A program made the translations under genes and the position numbers. Under the pieces are notes generated by a model. The model was not told the origin of the DNA. It saw only the letters and a program-made list of their open reading frames with translations, and searched no databases. From the NCBI GenBank assembly GCA_963668535.1, contig OY764867.1:434001-498000 (forward strand): a DNA stretch of 64,000 bases. Direction: 5' to 3'. This document shows, in pieces, positions 53,628 to 62,094 of the stretch. The stretch's first letter is position 1; each line of letters starts with the position of its first letter. The DNA is from F22 sp963668535. Its GTDB lineage: Bacteria; Bacteroidota; Bacteroidia; Bacteroidales; Bacteroidaceae.

Positions 53628-55694
53628 TTACCAATTGATGGTATAACTTACTCCTGCTTTCATCCAGCGTCCTGGTTGAGGGATATTACCTAGATCGACA
53701 ACATCTACATCAAAGATATTAGATGCTTCGCCAAATAAAGTCCATTTCTTCCAAGCATATTGCACCTTAAGATCGACTACCCCATAGGGTTTATAGTCGA
53801 CAAGATGCCCTGTAGAGGTATGGGTATCTGCATCAAACGCAATATATTGCCCCATACGTTCTTGAAAACGATAAGCAATATTGCCGGTGAAGCCTGGCAT
53901 AAACTGCATGCCTACATTAGCGACAACTTTATGACGTAGGTATTGTAGGGCATAATTGCTTTTGTAGATAGGGGTATCATCGTGTCGTTTCTGATGTATA
54001 TAGCTATAGCCCAACTTGAAACTCTTCAACACGTGTTGATTAGGTAGCAAGTCTTGGAATCGAGTGGTGGTATGAACCGAAAAGCCCATATTGTCCAACT
54101 CAAAACCAGCTGCATGATACGCATCATCTGCCGAATACATCACCCAGTCGATCATATCCTTGCCTTTATTGTAAAAGGCATCGACACGTCCACTAAAGAT
54201 CTCAGAACGATACTCTGCACCAATAGAAAAGGCTTCTGTCTTTTCTGGTTGCAAACCGACATTGCCTTCTGATGTGGGACTGTTGTAGTATAAATCGATA
54301 AAGGTAGGCATGCGCAAAGCTTTATTCCATGAGGCAAATAATCGCCACTGATCGGTAGGACGATAACTCACATCTACTCCTGGATAAAAATCAAGGCCAT
54401 TATCCAAGGCAGAGTTGTTATTGGCCATGACCCCTAGCGAGATAGTCGCTTTGTCCAATATAATATTGTGTTCAAAGAAGGCACTATAATTGCGTCGGAA
54501 GTCATGCTTGGTGTAGTGGGCATCTTCACCATGTACTTTCTTCTCATGTCCTTCGCCCAATGGTTTCCCTAGGGAGGTACTGTAGATTTCTTCCCAACGG
54601 ATATCATAGCCAGCAGAGGTCTTACCCAAAGAAGACTCTAAAAAGGCATTCAAGCCGTGTCCGAAGACATCCAATCGATGGAAATTTTGATAAGCTGCTG
54701 GATTGGTGCGCATCAACACGTAGTGGTCGTTGGTACGCTGAAAGGAGAAACTAGGAGCGAGTTTGATCCACCCTTTATTGGTCTTTGCTTTTGCCGAAGC
54801 ATAGTATTGACGAGTGGCCTCAAATTGATTGGCATACTTGGCTGTATAAAAGGTGTTGGCTCCAAAATCTTGAGAAGAAACGCCTGCTTGCCAATCGGCA
54901 TCAAATAGTTCGTTGTCGTGGTGACCTTGGTAATACAACTTGCGCTGTTGAAAATCGCTATTCTCTACTGCACCGTCTGAACGGCCATAACTAGCAGACA
55001 CTTGATGTTGCATATGCTTGCCCACCTGACTCACTGACGCTCCTGTCTTATATAGTCCATGCTCTCCAGCAAGAGCCCGAAGCGTCACCCCACTCTGCTT
55101 GGCTGCACGAGTAACAATATTAATAGCTCCTGAAAATGCGGACGTTCCGAAAAGACGTGCGGCTGGACCTTCGAGCACTTCGATGCGCTCTACATCTTCC
55201 ATAGCCACTGGGAAATCGGCACTTAAGTGCCCTGTCATTGCGTTGGTGATATTAATCCCATTAAGTAAGATAGTCACTTGATCAAACGTACCTCCACGCA
55301 AGGAGATATCTGTTTGGACCCCGAAGGCTCCCCGTTGACGGACATCAACTCCTACAGCATACTTTAATAGGTCATTAATACTTTGCACCGCCGCAGCCTG
55401 AATATCCTGACGCGACAGCACAGTAACCGGTCTTGCAGCCTGAAGCTCCTGAAGAGGAGTACGACTGGCAGTAACCTCAATCTCGTCTAGGGCGTACTGT
55501 TGCATCTGTTTGCGCTCTACTGTTTCTTGTGCTTGTACATTGAGTACAGTACCACACGCTAATGTGGCCACGGAAAGCACACCAATAGAAACTTCACGTT
55601 TGATGCTACGGAACACCGCAAAAGACTTGTTGTCAAAGTGTCTCCATCGAGCATTTCTTTGACGGCACTGATTGTGCTGGTTTTGCTTGTTCAT
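53628..55694 (-). CDS. TonB-dependent outer-membrane receptor (BtuB/colicin-type)
   Basis: A 688-aa receptor without the carboxypeptidase-like domain. An extended signal region (FDNKSFAVFRSIKREVSIGVL, shortened) is followed by a TonB-box-like YALDEIEVTASRTP. The plug contains VGVDVRQRGAFGVQTDISLRGG and EVLEGPAARLFGTSAFSGAINI. The barrel ends in AGVSYTINW with a terminal aromatic. Size and plug resemble BtuB/FepA-like metal-chelate receptors. No cobalamin riboswitch precedes it, so the substrate is open. A promoter lies 37 bases upstream. Confidence 0.92.
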   Translation of the reverse strand: MNKQNQHNQCRQRNARWRHFDNKSFAVFRSIKREVSIGVLSVATLACGTVLNVQAQETVERKQMQQYALDEIEVTASRTPLQELQAARPVTVLSRQDIQAAAVQSINDLLKYAVGVDVRQRGAFGVQTDISLRGGTFDQVTILLNGINITNAMTGHLSADFPVAMEDVERIEVLEGPAARLFGTSAFSGAINIVTRAAKQSGVTLRALAGEHGLYKTGASVSQVGKHMQHQVSASYGRSDGAVENSDFQQRKLYYQGHHDNELFDADWQAGVSSQDFGANTFYTAKYANQFEATRQYYASAKAKTNKGWIKLAPSFSFQRTNDHYVLMRTNPAAYQNFHRLDVFGHGLNAFLESSLGKTSAGYDIRWEEIYSTSLGKPLGEGHEKKVHGEDAHYTKHDFRRNYSAFFEHNIILDKATISLGVMANNNSALDNGLDFYPGVDVSYRPTDQWRLFASWNKALRMPTFIDLYYNSPTSEGNVGLQPEKTEAFSIGAEYRSEIFSGRVDAFYNKGKDMIDWVMYSADDAYHAAGFELDNMGFSVHTTTRFQDLLPNQHVLKSFKLGYSYIHQKRHDDTPIYKSNYALQYLRHKVVANVGMQFMPGFTGNIAYRFQERMGQYIAFDADTHTSTGHLVDYKPYGVVDLKVQYAWKKWTLFGEASNIFDVDVVDLGNIPQPGRWMKAGVSYTINW

Positions 55695-55730
55695 TGTAAA
55701 ATAAATTAATTAGTTCTCTAAAAACGTGTG

Positions 55731-55738
55731 CAAAGGTA
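55731..55738 (-). promoter_or_regulatory. Promoter -7 box for the second TonB receptor
   Basis: The minus strand reads TACCTTTG, with TTTG 18 bases upstream as a -33 candidate. It fits the Bacteroidota promoter pattern well. Confidence 0.65.
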
Positions 55739-55877
55739 CTATTTTTATTTGTAACACAAAGGGACATAAAACAGAAGATTTGCAACCAGAACAAGACTAC
55801 AACTACCTATCTATAAAAAATAAGGCACTTTTTCAGAAAGAAAGATAGGAAAAAACTTGTATTTCAAATAAAAGTAT

Positions 55878-55885
55878 TACCTTTG
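55878..55885 (+). promoter_or_regulatory. Promoter -7 box for the Phe/Tyr operon
   Basis: TACCTTTG with a TTG 18 bases upstream. It lies 53 bases before the leader peptide start. Confidence 0.65.
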
Positions 55886-55937
55886 TGGTCAAGTTAGTAA
55901 CAGAATCATAGATTCAATAACAAACGATTACAACAAG

Positions 55938-56003
55938 ATGATACAATCACATGGTTATTTTTATTACCGATTTTTTAGCTTCTACTTTTATTCACAAGGG
56001 TAG
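55938..56003 (+). CDS. Phe/Tyr-rich leader peptide of the pheA operon
   Basis: A 21-aa open frame starting ATG at 55938 and ending TAG at 56001-56003. Residues 7-18 read YFYYRFFSFYFY, ten aromatic residues (five Phe, five Tyr) in twelve. It lies between the operon promoter and a terminator hairpin in front of pheA. This is the classic form of a ribosome-mediated attenuation leader: shortage of charged tRNA-Phe or tRNA-Tyr would stall the ribosome here and switch the downstream RNA fold. It is too short for ordinary gene prediction. Confidence 0.85.
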   Translation: MIQSHGYFYYRFFSFYFYSQG

Positions 56004-56085
56004 GCGGGAGATTGTATGCTGTAAATTAAATGATAAAAAGAATAACAAAAACATCCCGCACTGGATTGAGTGTGGGATGTTTTTG
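56004..56085 (+). promoter_or_regulatory. Attenuator: antiterminator and terminator of the pheA operon
   Basis: The terminator stem ACATCCCGCAC (56051-56061) pairs with GTGTGGGATGT (56070-56080, one G-U pair) and TTTTG follows. The segment GCGGGA (56004-56009), directly after the leader stop codon, can instead pair with TCCCGC (56054-56059) in the terminator's left arm. A ribosome that reaches the stop codon would cover GCGGGA and allow termination. A ribosome stalled on the aromatic codons would leave it free to form the antiterminator. Confidence 0.82.
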
Positions 56086-56116
56086 TATATAATAGCATAA
56101 ATAGGATATAGAAGCA

Positions 56117-56980
56117 ATGAAACAAATCGCTATTCAAGGAGCTATAGGATCTTACCACGACATCGCTGCTCACCAGTATTTCTCTAAAGAGGATATTGAG
56201 TTGGTCTGTTGTGATACTTTTGATGAGTTATTTCACAAGATGGGTCATGACAAGAATCTATTTGGATTAATAGCCATAGAAAATACTATTGCTGGTAGTC
56301 TTCTCCACAATAATGACTTATTGAGATTCAGCAACACGCGTATAATAGGTGAACATAAGCTACATATATCGCATAGTTTGGCGGTACTGCCGGGCACTAA
56401 ACTGGAAGATATTGAAGAGATTCACTCGCATCCCATTGCATTGATGCAATGCCGTGAGTTCTTTCAGAAAATCCCACACGCTAAACTTGTTGAATCGGAA
56501 GATACGGCTTTGAGTGCACAAGAAATTAAGAGGCAAGGGATTAAAAATCGAGCGGCCGTGTGTTCGGCATATGCAGCAGAACTCTACGGATTGGACATCT
56601 TACACCAAGGTATAGAAACCAACAAAGCCAATTATACCCGATTCTTGGTCATCGCTGATAAACAAAGGGCCGCTCAAATCATCCAGGAATCACATCCTAA
56701 TAAGGCTAATATTGTCTTTACTCTTCCACACGAAGAAGGGAGTCTATCGCAAGTGTTGTCGCTTCTATCTTTCTACAAGAACAACTTGACTAAAATACAG
56801 TCTCTCCCTATACAAGGGGAAGAATGGAGATATCAATTTTATGTGGATTTGACTTTTGATGACATCAGCCACTATCACCAATCTCTTACAGCTGTGATGC
56901 CTTTAACTAAGGAATTAAAGGTGTTGGGTGAATATGAGGCCTGTGAAAAGAGTGGATCGTACAAAGATATACGCAAGTAA
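56117..56980 (+). CDS. pheA: Prephenate dehydratase
   Basis: A 287-aa enzyme converting prephenate to phenylpyruvate. The catalytic part starts QGAIGSYHDIAAHQYF and includes AIENTIAGSLLHNNDLL and the NYTRFLVIA end. A C-terminal ACT domain (about residues 200-280, FTLPHEEGSLSQVLSLLSFYKN) normally binds Phe for feedback inhibition; the ESR-like Phe-binding motif here reads as KIQSLPI. It is the first gene after the attenuator, in an operon with an aminotransferase, DAHP synthase/chorismate mutase and tyrA. Confidence 0.95.
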   Translation: MKQIAIQGAIGSYHDIAAHQYFSKEDIELVCCDTFDELFHKMGHDKNLFGLIAIENTIAGSLLHNNDLLRFSNTRIIGEHKLHISHSLAVLPGTKLEDIEEIHSHPIALMQCREFFQKIPHAKLVESEDTALSAQEIKRQGIKNRAAVCSAYAAELYGLDILHQGIETNKANYTRFLVIADKQRAAQIIQESHPNKANIVFTLPHEEGSLSQVLSLLSFYKNNLTKIQSLPIQGEEWRYQFYVDLTFDDISHYHQSLTAVMPLTKELKVLGEYEACEKSGSYKDIRK

Positions 56981-57005
56981 ACATACAATACTAAAAACAA
57001 GAGAT

Positions 57006-58187
57006 ATGGAACAGATGGATCCTATTGATTCGTATAAACCAGCCGACAGATTGGGAGGAGTCAAGGAGTACTATTTCTCTAGAAAACTTAGAGAAATTGC
57101 CGATATGCGAGCCGCAGGGCGAGATATTATTAGTTTGGGTATCGGTAGTCCTGACTTACCACCAAGTGAATCGACCATAAAGACACTGGCAGAAGAAGCC
57201 GCTAAGGAACAAATGCATGGGTATCAAAGCTATGTAGGGATGACGGAATTGCGCGAAAACATGGCGAATTGGTACCACAAAGTATATGGTGTATCTCTCA
57301 ATCCAAAAAACGAAATTCAACCATTAATGGGTTCTAAAGAGGGGATCTTACATGTGACTTTGGCTTTTGTCAATCCTGGAGATACTGTACTGGTGCCCAA
57401 CCCTGGTTATCCCACTTATACATCGCTCAGCAAATTGTTGGGTGCAGATGTGGCTTATTATGATTTGGACGAAGCTCATGGATGGCTGCCCGACTTTGAA
57501 GCCCTTGACAAGATGGACTTGAAGAAGGTCAAACTGATGTGGGTCAATTATCCGCATATGCCCACTGGCACACCTGCCACAATGGATCTATTTGAAAAGT
57601 TGGTGTCTTTTGCCAAGAAACACAAGATTATCTTGGTGCATGACAATCCATATAGTCTTATTCTAAACGATAAGCCACTGAGCATTTTAAGTGTGGAAGG
57701 GGCAAAGGACTGCTGTATCGAGTTCAATTCGATGAGTAAAAGTCACAATATGGCAGGATGGCGTGTGGGATTATTGGCCAGCAATCCACAATTTGTACAA
57801 TGGATCATTCAGGTCATTAGCAATATCAATAGTGGGATGTTTGCGCCCCTGCAATTAGCAGCAGCCAAGGCACTGGACAACGAACCTACTTGGCACGATG
57901 CGAATAATGCAGTATATCGTAAACGCCGTACAATAGCAGAAGACATTATGACTTTGCTTGGTTGCACATTTCGTGCTGAGCAGGTCGGCATGTTTCTTTG
58001 GGGGAGAATTCCTGATGACTATAAGGATGTGGAAGAACTCACCGAAAAAGTATTGCACGAAGCAGAAGTTTTTATCACTCCTGGATTTATCTTCGGTAGT
58101 AATGGGGCACGCTACGTGCGTATCTCGCTGTGTTGCCCAGAAGATAAACTGACCGAAGCCAAACAACGTATACAAAATATATTCTGA
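57006..58187 (+). CDS. PLP-dependent aminotransferase (class I/II), aromatic pathway
   Basis: A 393-aa fold-type I aminotransferase. The family pattern is visible in LGIGSPDLPPSESTIKTL, the NPGYPTY segment, VHDNPYSLI and the PLP-lysine in NSMSKSHNMAGWRVG. I chose the ATG at 57006 (MEQMDP); the frame opens earlier but would overlap pheA. Within a Phe/Tyr operon it probably transaminates prephenate, phenylpyruvate or hydroxyphenylpyruvate. LL-DAP-aminotransferase relatives share the same look, so specificity is an inference from context. Confidence 0.9.
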   Translation: MEQMDPIDSYKPADRLGGVKEYYFSRKLREIADMRAAGRDIISLGIGSPDLPPSESTIKTLAEEAAKEQMHGYQSYVGMTELRENMANWYHKVYGVSLNPKNEIQPLMGSKEGILHVTLAFVNPGDTVLVPNPGYPTYTSLSKLLGADVAYYDLDEAHGWLPDFEALDKMDLKKVKLMWVNYPHMPTGTPATMDLFEKLVSFAKKHKIILVHDNPYSLILNDKPLSILSVEGAKDCCIEFNSMSKSHNMAGWRVGLLASNPQFVQWIIQVISNINSGMFAPLQLAAAKALDNEPTWHDANNAVYRKRRTIAEDIMTLLGCTFRAEQVGMFLWGRIPDDYKDVEELTEKVLHEAEVFITPGFIFGSNGARYVRISLCCPEDKLTEAKQRIQNIF

Positions 58188-58228
58188 GAATAAAAACCAT
58201 AGACAACAAAAATTTAAGATAACAAACA

Positions 58229-59296
58229 ATGGAATTAGAATCAATCTTACTCCCTGGAGTTGAAGACAAACGACCTATTGTCATAGCAGGGCCATGTAGC
58301 GCAGAAACAGAAGAACAAGTGATGGCTACTGCCAAACAACTGGCGGATAGAGGTCAAAAAATATTTAGAGCAGGTATCTGGAAGCCACGTACCAAACCAG
58401 GAGGTTTTGAAGGCGTAGGTGCAGAAGGTCTTGAATGGCTTAAAAGAGTAAAAGCAGAAACGGGCATGTATGTATCCACAGAAGTGGCCACTGCCAAGCA
58501 TGTCGAAGCTGCACTAGAAGCTGGTATTGATATTTTGTGGATTGGTGCACGCACTTCGGCCAACCCTTTTGCGGTACAAGAGATTGCAGATGCTTTAGAA
58601 AAAGCTCATGTAGATATACCTGTATTGATTAAAAATCCGGTCAATCCAGATCTAGAATTATGGATAGGAGCGATACAACGTATATACAATGCAGGTATCA
58701 CAAAAATTGGTGCGATTCATCGTGGATTTAGTAGCTATGACAAGAAGCTTTATCGCAATATGCCACAATGGCATATCCCAATAGAGCTGCGTCGTCGTAT
58801 CCCTAATCTACCTATCTTCTGTGACCCTAGTCATATTGGGGGGCGCCGCGAGTTGGTGGCTTCACTTTGTCAGCAGGCCATGGATTTGAACTTTGACGGA
58901 CTGATCGTAGAAAGTCACTACAATCCTGATCAAGCATGGAGTGATGCCTCTCAGCAGGTGACTCCTGATGTTTTGGATTACATCCTGAACTTACTTGTGA
59001 TTCGTCACGAAACGCAAACAACTGAAAGCTTGTCTGAGCTCCGTAAACAAATCGATGAATGTGACACATCTCTTATCGAATTGTTGGCCAAACGTATGCG
59101 TATCTCTCGTGAGATCGGTACCTACAAGAAGGAACACGATATTACGGTGCTTCAAGCAGGACGATATCAAGAGATCCTAGATAAGCGTGGGGCGCAAGGA
59201 GCTTTGTGTGGCATGGGTGAGAAGTTTATCAAATCTGTATTTGAAGCTATCCATGAAGAAAGTGTACGTCAACAAATGGAAATCATCAATAAATAA
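58229..59296 (+). CDS. Bifunctional DAHP synthase / chorismate mutase
   Basis: A 355-aa fusion. Residues about 1-260 are a 3-deoxy-7-phosphoheptulonate synthase of the AroF/KdsA-like type (IVIAGPCSAETEEQV, FRAGIWKPRTKPGGFEGVG, IGAIHRGFSSYDKKLYRN, FCDPSHIGGRRELV). Residues about 268-355 are an AroQ-type chorismate mutase (LRKQIDECDTSLIELLAKRMRISREIGTYK). It thus joins the first step of the shikimate pathway with the branch to prephenate. The fused form is standard in Bacteroidota and permits feedback through the mutase domain. Confidence 0.95.
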   Translation: MELESILLPGVEDKRPIVIAGPCSAETEEQVMATAKQLADRGQKIFRAGIWKPRTKPGGFEGVGAEGLEWLKRVKAETGMYVSTEVATAKHVEAALEAGIDILWIGARTSANPFAVQEIADALEKAHVDIPVLIKNPVNPDLELWIGAIQRIYNAGITKIGAIHRGFSSYDKKLYRNMPQWHIPIELRRRIPNLPIFCDPSHIGGRRELVASLCQQAMDLNFDGLIVESHYNPDQAWSDASQQVTPDVLDYILNLLVIRHETQTTESLSELRKQIDECDTSLIELLAKRMRISREIGTYKKEHDITVLQAGRYQEILDKRGAQGALCGMGEKFIKSVFEAIHEESVRQQMEIINK

Positions 59297-59314
59297 ACGT
59301 TGAATTTACCTATC

Positions 59315-60085
59315 ATGAAAATATTGATTCTTGGGGCGGGCAAAATGGGCGCCTTCTTCTGTGATGTCCTCAGTGACAAATACGAAGTTGGGGTGTATGA
59401 TGTCGATCCCAAACGACTGAAATTCTTATTTGGAGCATACCGATTTACGGATCTTGAGGAGATTCGTGAATTTGCTCCAGATTTGGTCATAAATGCAGCA
59501 ACTGTAAAACATACGATAGCTGCCTTCGAAACGATTCTAGATTATCTTCCAGCGCAATGTATTATCAGTGACATTTCTTCTGTAAAGAACAAACTACCTG
59601 ATTTTTATACACAGTGTGGATTTCGCTTTGTATCGACTCACCCTATGTTTGGCCCTACCTTTGCGAGCTTAAGTGATCTAAGCAAACAAAATGCAATTAT
59701 CATTGCAGAGAGTGACCCTATGGGAGCAGCATTCTTCCGAGAAATTTATGACTCACTTGGGATCAACATATTTACTTACACCTTTGCCGAACATGACGAG
59801 ACGATGGCTTATTCGCTGTCTGTACCATTTGTCAGCACATTCGTGTTTACAGCGATTATGAAAAAGCAAGAGGCTCCTGGTACAACCTTCAAACGCCATA
59901 TGGATATTGCGAAGGGACTATTGGGCGAGGATGACTTCTTACTTCAAGAGATCCTTTTTAATCCTGAAAGTAGCGAGCAAATTGAGAAAATTCGTACGGA
60001 GCTATTACGTATCAGAGATATTATCAACAATAGAGATAGTACGGCTATGAAGCAGTACTTAACTGAACTCAGAGAGAAACTGTAA
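59315..60085 (+). CDS. tyrA: Prephenate dehydrogenase
   Basis: A 256-aa NAD(P)-dependent dehydrogenase for tyrosine synthesis. The nucleotide loop is ILGAGKMGAFFCDVL at the N-terminus. SDISSVKNKLPDFY and THPMFGPTF are the conserved substrate-pocket segments with the catalytic His. It lacks an ACT domain. I chose the ATG at 59315 over the TTG at 59300. It is the last gene of the operon, so one attenuator with both Phe and Tyr codons would control both branches. Confidence 0.94.
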   Translation: MKILILGAGKMGAFFCDVLSDKYEVGVYDVDPKRLKFLFGAYRFTDLEEIREFAPDLVINAATVKHTIAAFETILDYLPAQCIISDISSVKNKLPDFYTQCGFRFVSTHPMFGPTFASLSDLSKQNAIIIAESDPMGAAFFREIYDSLGINIFTYTFAEHDETMAYSLSVPFVSTFVFTAIMKKQEAPGTTFKRHMDIAKGLLGEDDFLLQEILFNPESSEQIEKIRTELLRIRDIINNRDSTAMKQYLTELREKL

Positions 60086-60104
60086 TAACCACTCTACAAT
60101 ATAT

Positions 60105-60476
60105 TTATAAAAGCATAGGATTGAAGGCTTCACGCACATAAGACTCCATCTTATATTGATCATGTGTATCATATAAGACGGAGGCCACATCAAAGCGTAT
60201 CCAAGCATCAATCTTATGCTTTTTGATATAGGCATCAGCCGCTTGTATCAAATAACGCATCTTTTTCTTATCAACGGCTTCTAAAGGTGAAGAGATATAG
60301 GACGCTGCCCGTGTCTTTACTTCAACAAATACAATATTTTCTTCATACAGGGCAATGATATCTAACTCCTGATGATGATGCCGCCAATTACGCTCCAGTA
60401 TTTCATAGCCTTTTTTCCTTAGATAATCGACTACAAAACTTTCCCCTTTTGCTCCTACTGTTTGTTGTTTTGCCAT
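60105..60476 (-). CDS. YraN/UPF0102 family nuclease-like protein
   Basis: A 123-aa protein of the UPF0102 family, which has an endonuclease-like fold. The family pattern is clear: GAKGESFVVDYLRKKGYEILERNWR, then ELDIIALYEENIVFVEVKTR with the E-x-D...E-V-K active-site-like residues. The frame is open to 60566, but the ATG at 60476 begins the usual family N-terminus (MAKQQTVGAKGE). A promoter box ends only 4 bases upstream, so its mRNA may be leaderless. Confidence 0.92.
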   Translation of the reverse strand: MAKQQTVGAKGESFVVDYLRKKGYEILERNWRHHHQELDIIALYEENIVFVEVKTRAASYISSPLEAVDKKKMRYLIQAADAYIKKHKIDAWIRFDVASVLYDTHDQYKMESYVREAFNPMLL

Positions 60477-60480
60477 AGTA

Positions 60481-60488
60481 CAAAGATA
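60481..60488 (-). promoter_or_regulatory. Promoter -7 box for the yraN-like gene
   Basis: The minus strand reads TATCTTTG and ends 4 bases before the chosen ATG, so transcription would start at or near the start codon. Confidence 0.6.
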
Positions 60489-60591
60489 AAAAGTTCTAGA
60501 CATATAGCCCCAAATACATCGAAAAAATAAAAAAGGCACTGAGATTTCTATATTTCTTTGGGTCAATTTTGGTCAAATAAAATAAACAGCG

Positions 60592-60599
60592 TATATTTG
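60592..60599 (+). promoter_or_regulatory. Promoter -7 box for rplY-pth
   Basis: TATATTTG with TTG 20 bases upstream (TTTTGGTC). A hairpin GGATGAG/CTCATCC (60622-60637) follows in the leader. Confidence 0.65.
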
Positions 60600-60699
60600 C
60601 ACCGCTTTTGAAGCATCATGAGGATGAGTGCTCATCCACAGTGTGATGGCGAATTAGGCATATAACTTAATTTATAGTAACACAAAAAAGATTTTTATT

Positions 60700-61302
60700 A
60701 TGAAATCATTAAAGATTACTGGTACTTCACGTACCATCGCAGAACGTTCTTCAGAACAAGCACGTTCTCTTAAAGAAGTTCGCGCTAACGGAGGTGTACC
60801 TTGCGTACTTTACGGACAAAAGACTGAACCAGTTCACTTTATTGCTGAACACCGTATTCTTGAAAAACTTGTCTTTACTCCAGAAATCTTCGAAGTAAAA
60901 CTTGAAATCGATGGTAAAGAATATCTTGCTATCATGAAAGATTTGCAACTTCACCCAGTAAAGGATAGTATCCTACATATTGACTTCTACCTTGTAGACC
61001 CAGCTAAACCAATCGTAGTAGCAGTTCCTGTAAAACTTGAAGGTCTTGCAGAAGGTGTACGTACTGGTGGTAAGCTTGTACTTCAAATGCGTAAGATTCG
61101 CGTTAAAGCGCTTATCTCTGACATCCCAGAAAAATTAACTATCGACGTTACTCCTCTTGGTCTTGGTAAGACTATGAAGGTGGGTGAACTAAACTTCGGT
61201 GACAAGCTAGAGCTTACAAATGCTAAGGAAGCTGTAGTATGTGCTGTTCAGTTGACTCGTGCTGCTCGTGGTGCTGCTGCCGCTGCTGCCGCTTCTAAAT
61301 AG
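60700..61302 (+). CDS. rplY: 50S ribosomal protein L25 (CTC form)
   Basis: A 200-aa member of the long L25/CTC family, which binds 5S rRNA. The N-terminal L25 domain (about 1-95) includes SLKEVRANGGVPCVLYG and LQLHPVKDSILHIDFY. The C-terminal CTC domain includes VPVKLEGLAEGVRTGGKLVLQMRKIRVKAL. An Ala-rich tail ends the protein. Codon use is strongly biased (CTT, GTA, CGT), as expected for a ribosomal protein. pth follows after 10 bases. Confidence 0.96.
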   Translation: MKSLKITGTSRTIAERSSEQARSLKEVRANGGVPCVLYGQKTEPVHFIAEHRILEKLVFTPEIFEVKLEIDGKEYLAIMKDLQLHPVKDSILHIDFYLVDPAKPIVVAVPVKLEGLAEGVRTGGKLVLQMRKIRVKALISDIPEKLTIDVTPLGLGKTMKVGELNFGDKLELTNAKEAVVCAVQLTRAARGAAAAAAASK

Positions 61303-61312
61303 TAACAGATAA

Positions 61313-61876
61313 ATGAAATATCTTATTGTCGGTCTAGGGAATATTGGTGCAGAATACCGTAATACCCGCCACAATATAGGATTTATGGTATTGGACGCCT
61401 TTGCTAAGGCGTCCAATATTTCGTTTAAAGATGAGCGATACGGCGCCGTTGCAGAAACACGAGTAAAAAACAAAGAACTCGTACTACTCAAACCATCTAC
61501 ATATATGAATCTGAGTGGTAATGCGGTGCGCTACTGGATGCAGCAGCACAAGATTCCAGTAGAACGTGTATTGATAATCGTAGACGATCTATCCCTCCCA
61601 TTTGGGAAATTAAGACTTAAAACAAAAGGAGGAGCTGCTGGACACAATGGCCTGAAACATATTGAGGAGACATTGGGGACAGCACAATATGCTCGTCTTA
61701 AATTTGGTATTGGAGACAACTTCTCAAGGGGACGTCAAGTCGATTATGTCTTGGGAGAATTTCCAGAAGAAGAGGTACATGAGCTGCCTTTTATATTCCC
61801 GACAACTGAAGAAATCATCAAGAGTTTTGCACTTGCAGGAGCGCAAGTTACAATGAATGAATTTAACAAGAAATAA
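61313..61876 (+). CDS. pth: Peptidyl-tRNA hydrolase
   Basis: A 187-aa enzyme that frees tRNA from stalled peptidyl-tRNA. Family signatures are LIVGLGNIGAEYRNTRHNIGFMVLD with the catalytic His (about residue 20), KPSTYMNLSGNAV, DDLSLPFGKLRLKTKGGAAGHNGLKHIEE and FGIGDNFSRGRQVDYVLG. The rplY-pth order is common in bacteria. A strong terminator follows directly after the stop codon. Confidence 0.97.
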   Translation: MKYLIVGLGNIGAEYRNTRHNIGFMVLDAFAKASNISFKDERYGAVAETRVKNKELVLLKPSTYMNLSGNAVRYWMQQHKIPVERVLIIVDDLSLPFGKLRLKTKGGAAGHNGLKHIEETLGTAQYARLKFGIGDNFSRGRQVDYVLGEFPEEEVHELPFIFPTTEEIIKSFALAGAQVTMNEFNKK

Positions 61877-61920
61877 AACAATGAGGCTAAGTCAATAGAG
61901 ACTTGGCCTCATTGTTTTAT
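61877..61920 (+). terminator. Strong intrinsic terminator of rplY-pth
   Basis: AACAATGAGGCTAAGTC (61877-61893) pairs with GACTTGGCCTCATTGTT (61900-61916), with one mismatch, and the T-rich TTATTAT follows. Confidence 0.88.
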
Positions 61921-62020
61921 TATATCAAGCATAGATCCAATAACCTATGGAATCTATCTCCATGTAAGCTGATGGTAGAAACAATTTTGTCTATTCTTTT
62001 TTTCTATCTAATACTTTTGC

Positions 62021-62028
62021 TATATTTG
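62021..62028 (+). promoter_or_regulatory. Promoter -7 box for the ABC transporter operon
   Basis: TATATTTG fits TAnnTTTG, 66 bases before the permease ATG. Confidence 0.55.
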
Positions 62029-62094
62029 CACGTCATCTACTAACAGATAGACAGTGAATTGCTCATTTTGTGTATTATTATCCCTCAAAAAAAC

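Noticed and set aside
53628..55694. Idea that the second TonB receptor is a B12 receptor under a riboswitch
   Set aside because: Only 37 bases separate its promoter box from the start codon and no aptamer elements are present there; the riboswitch at 8.9 kb points elsewhere.
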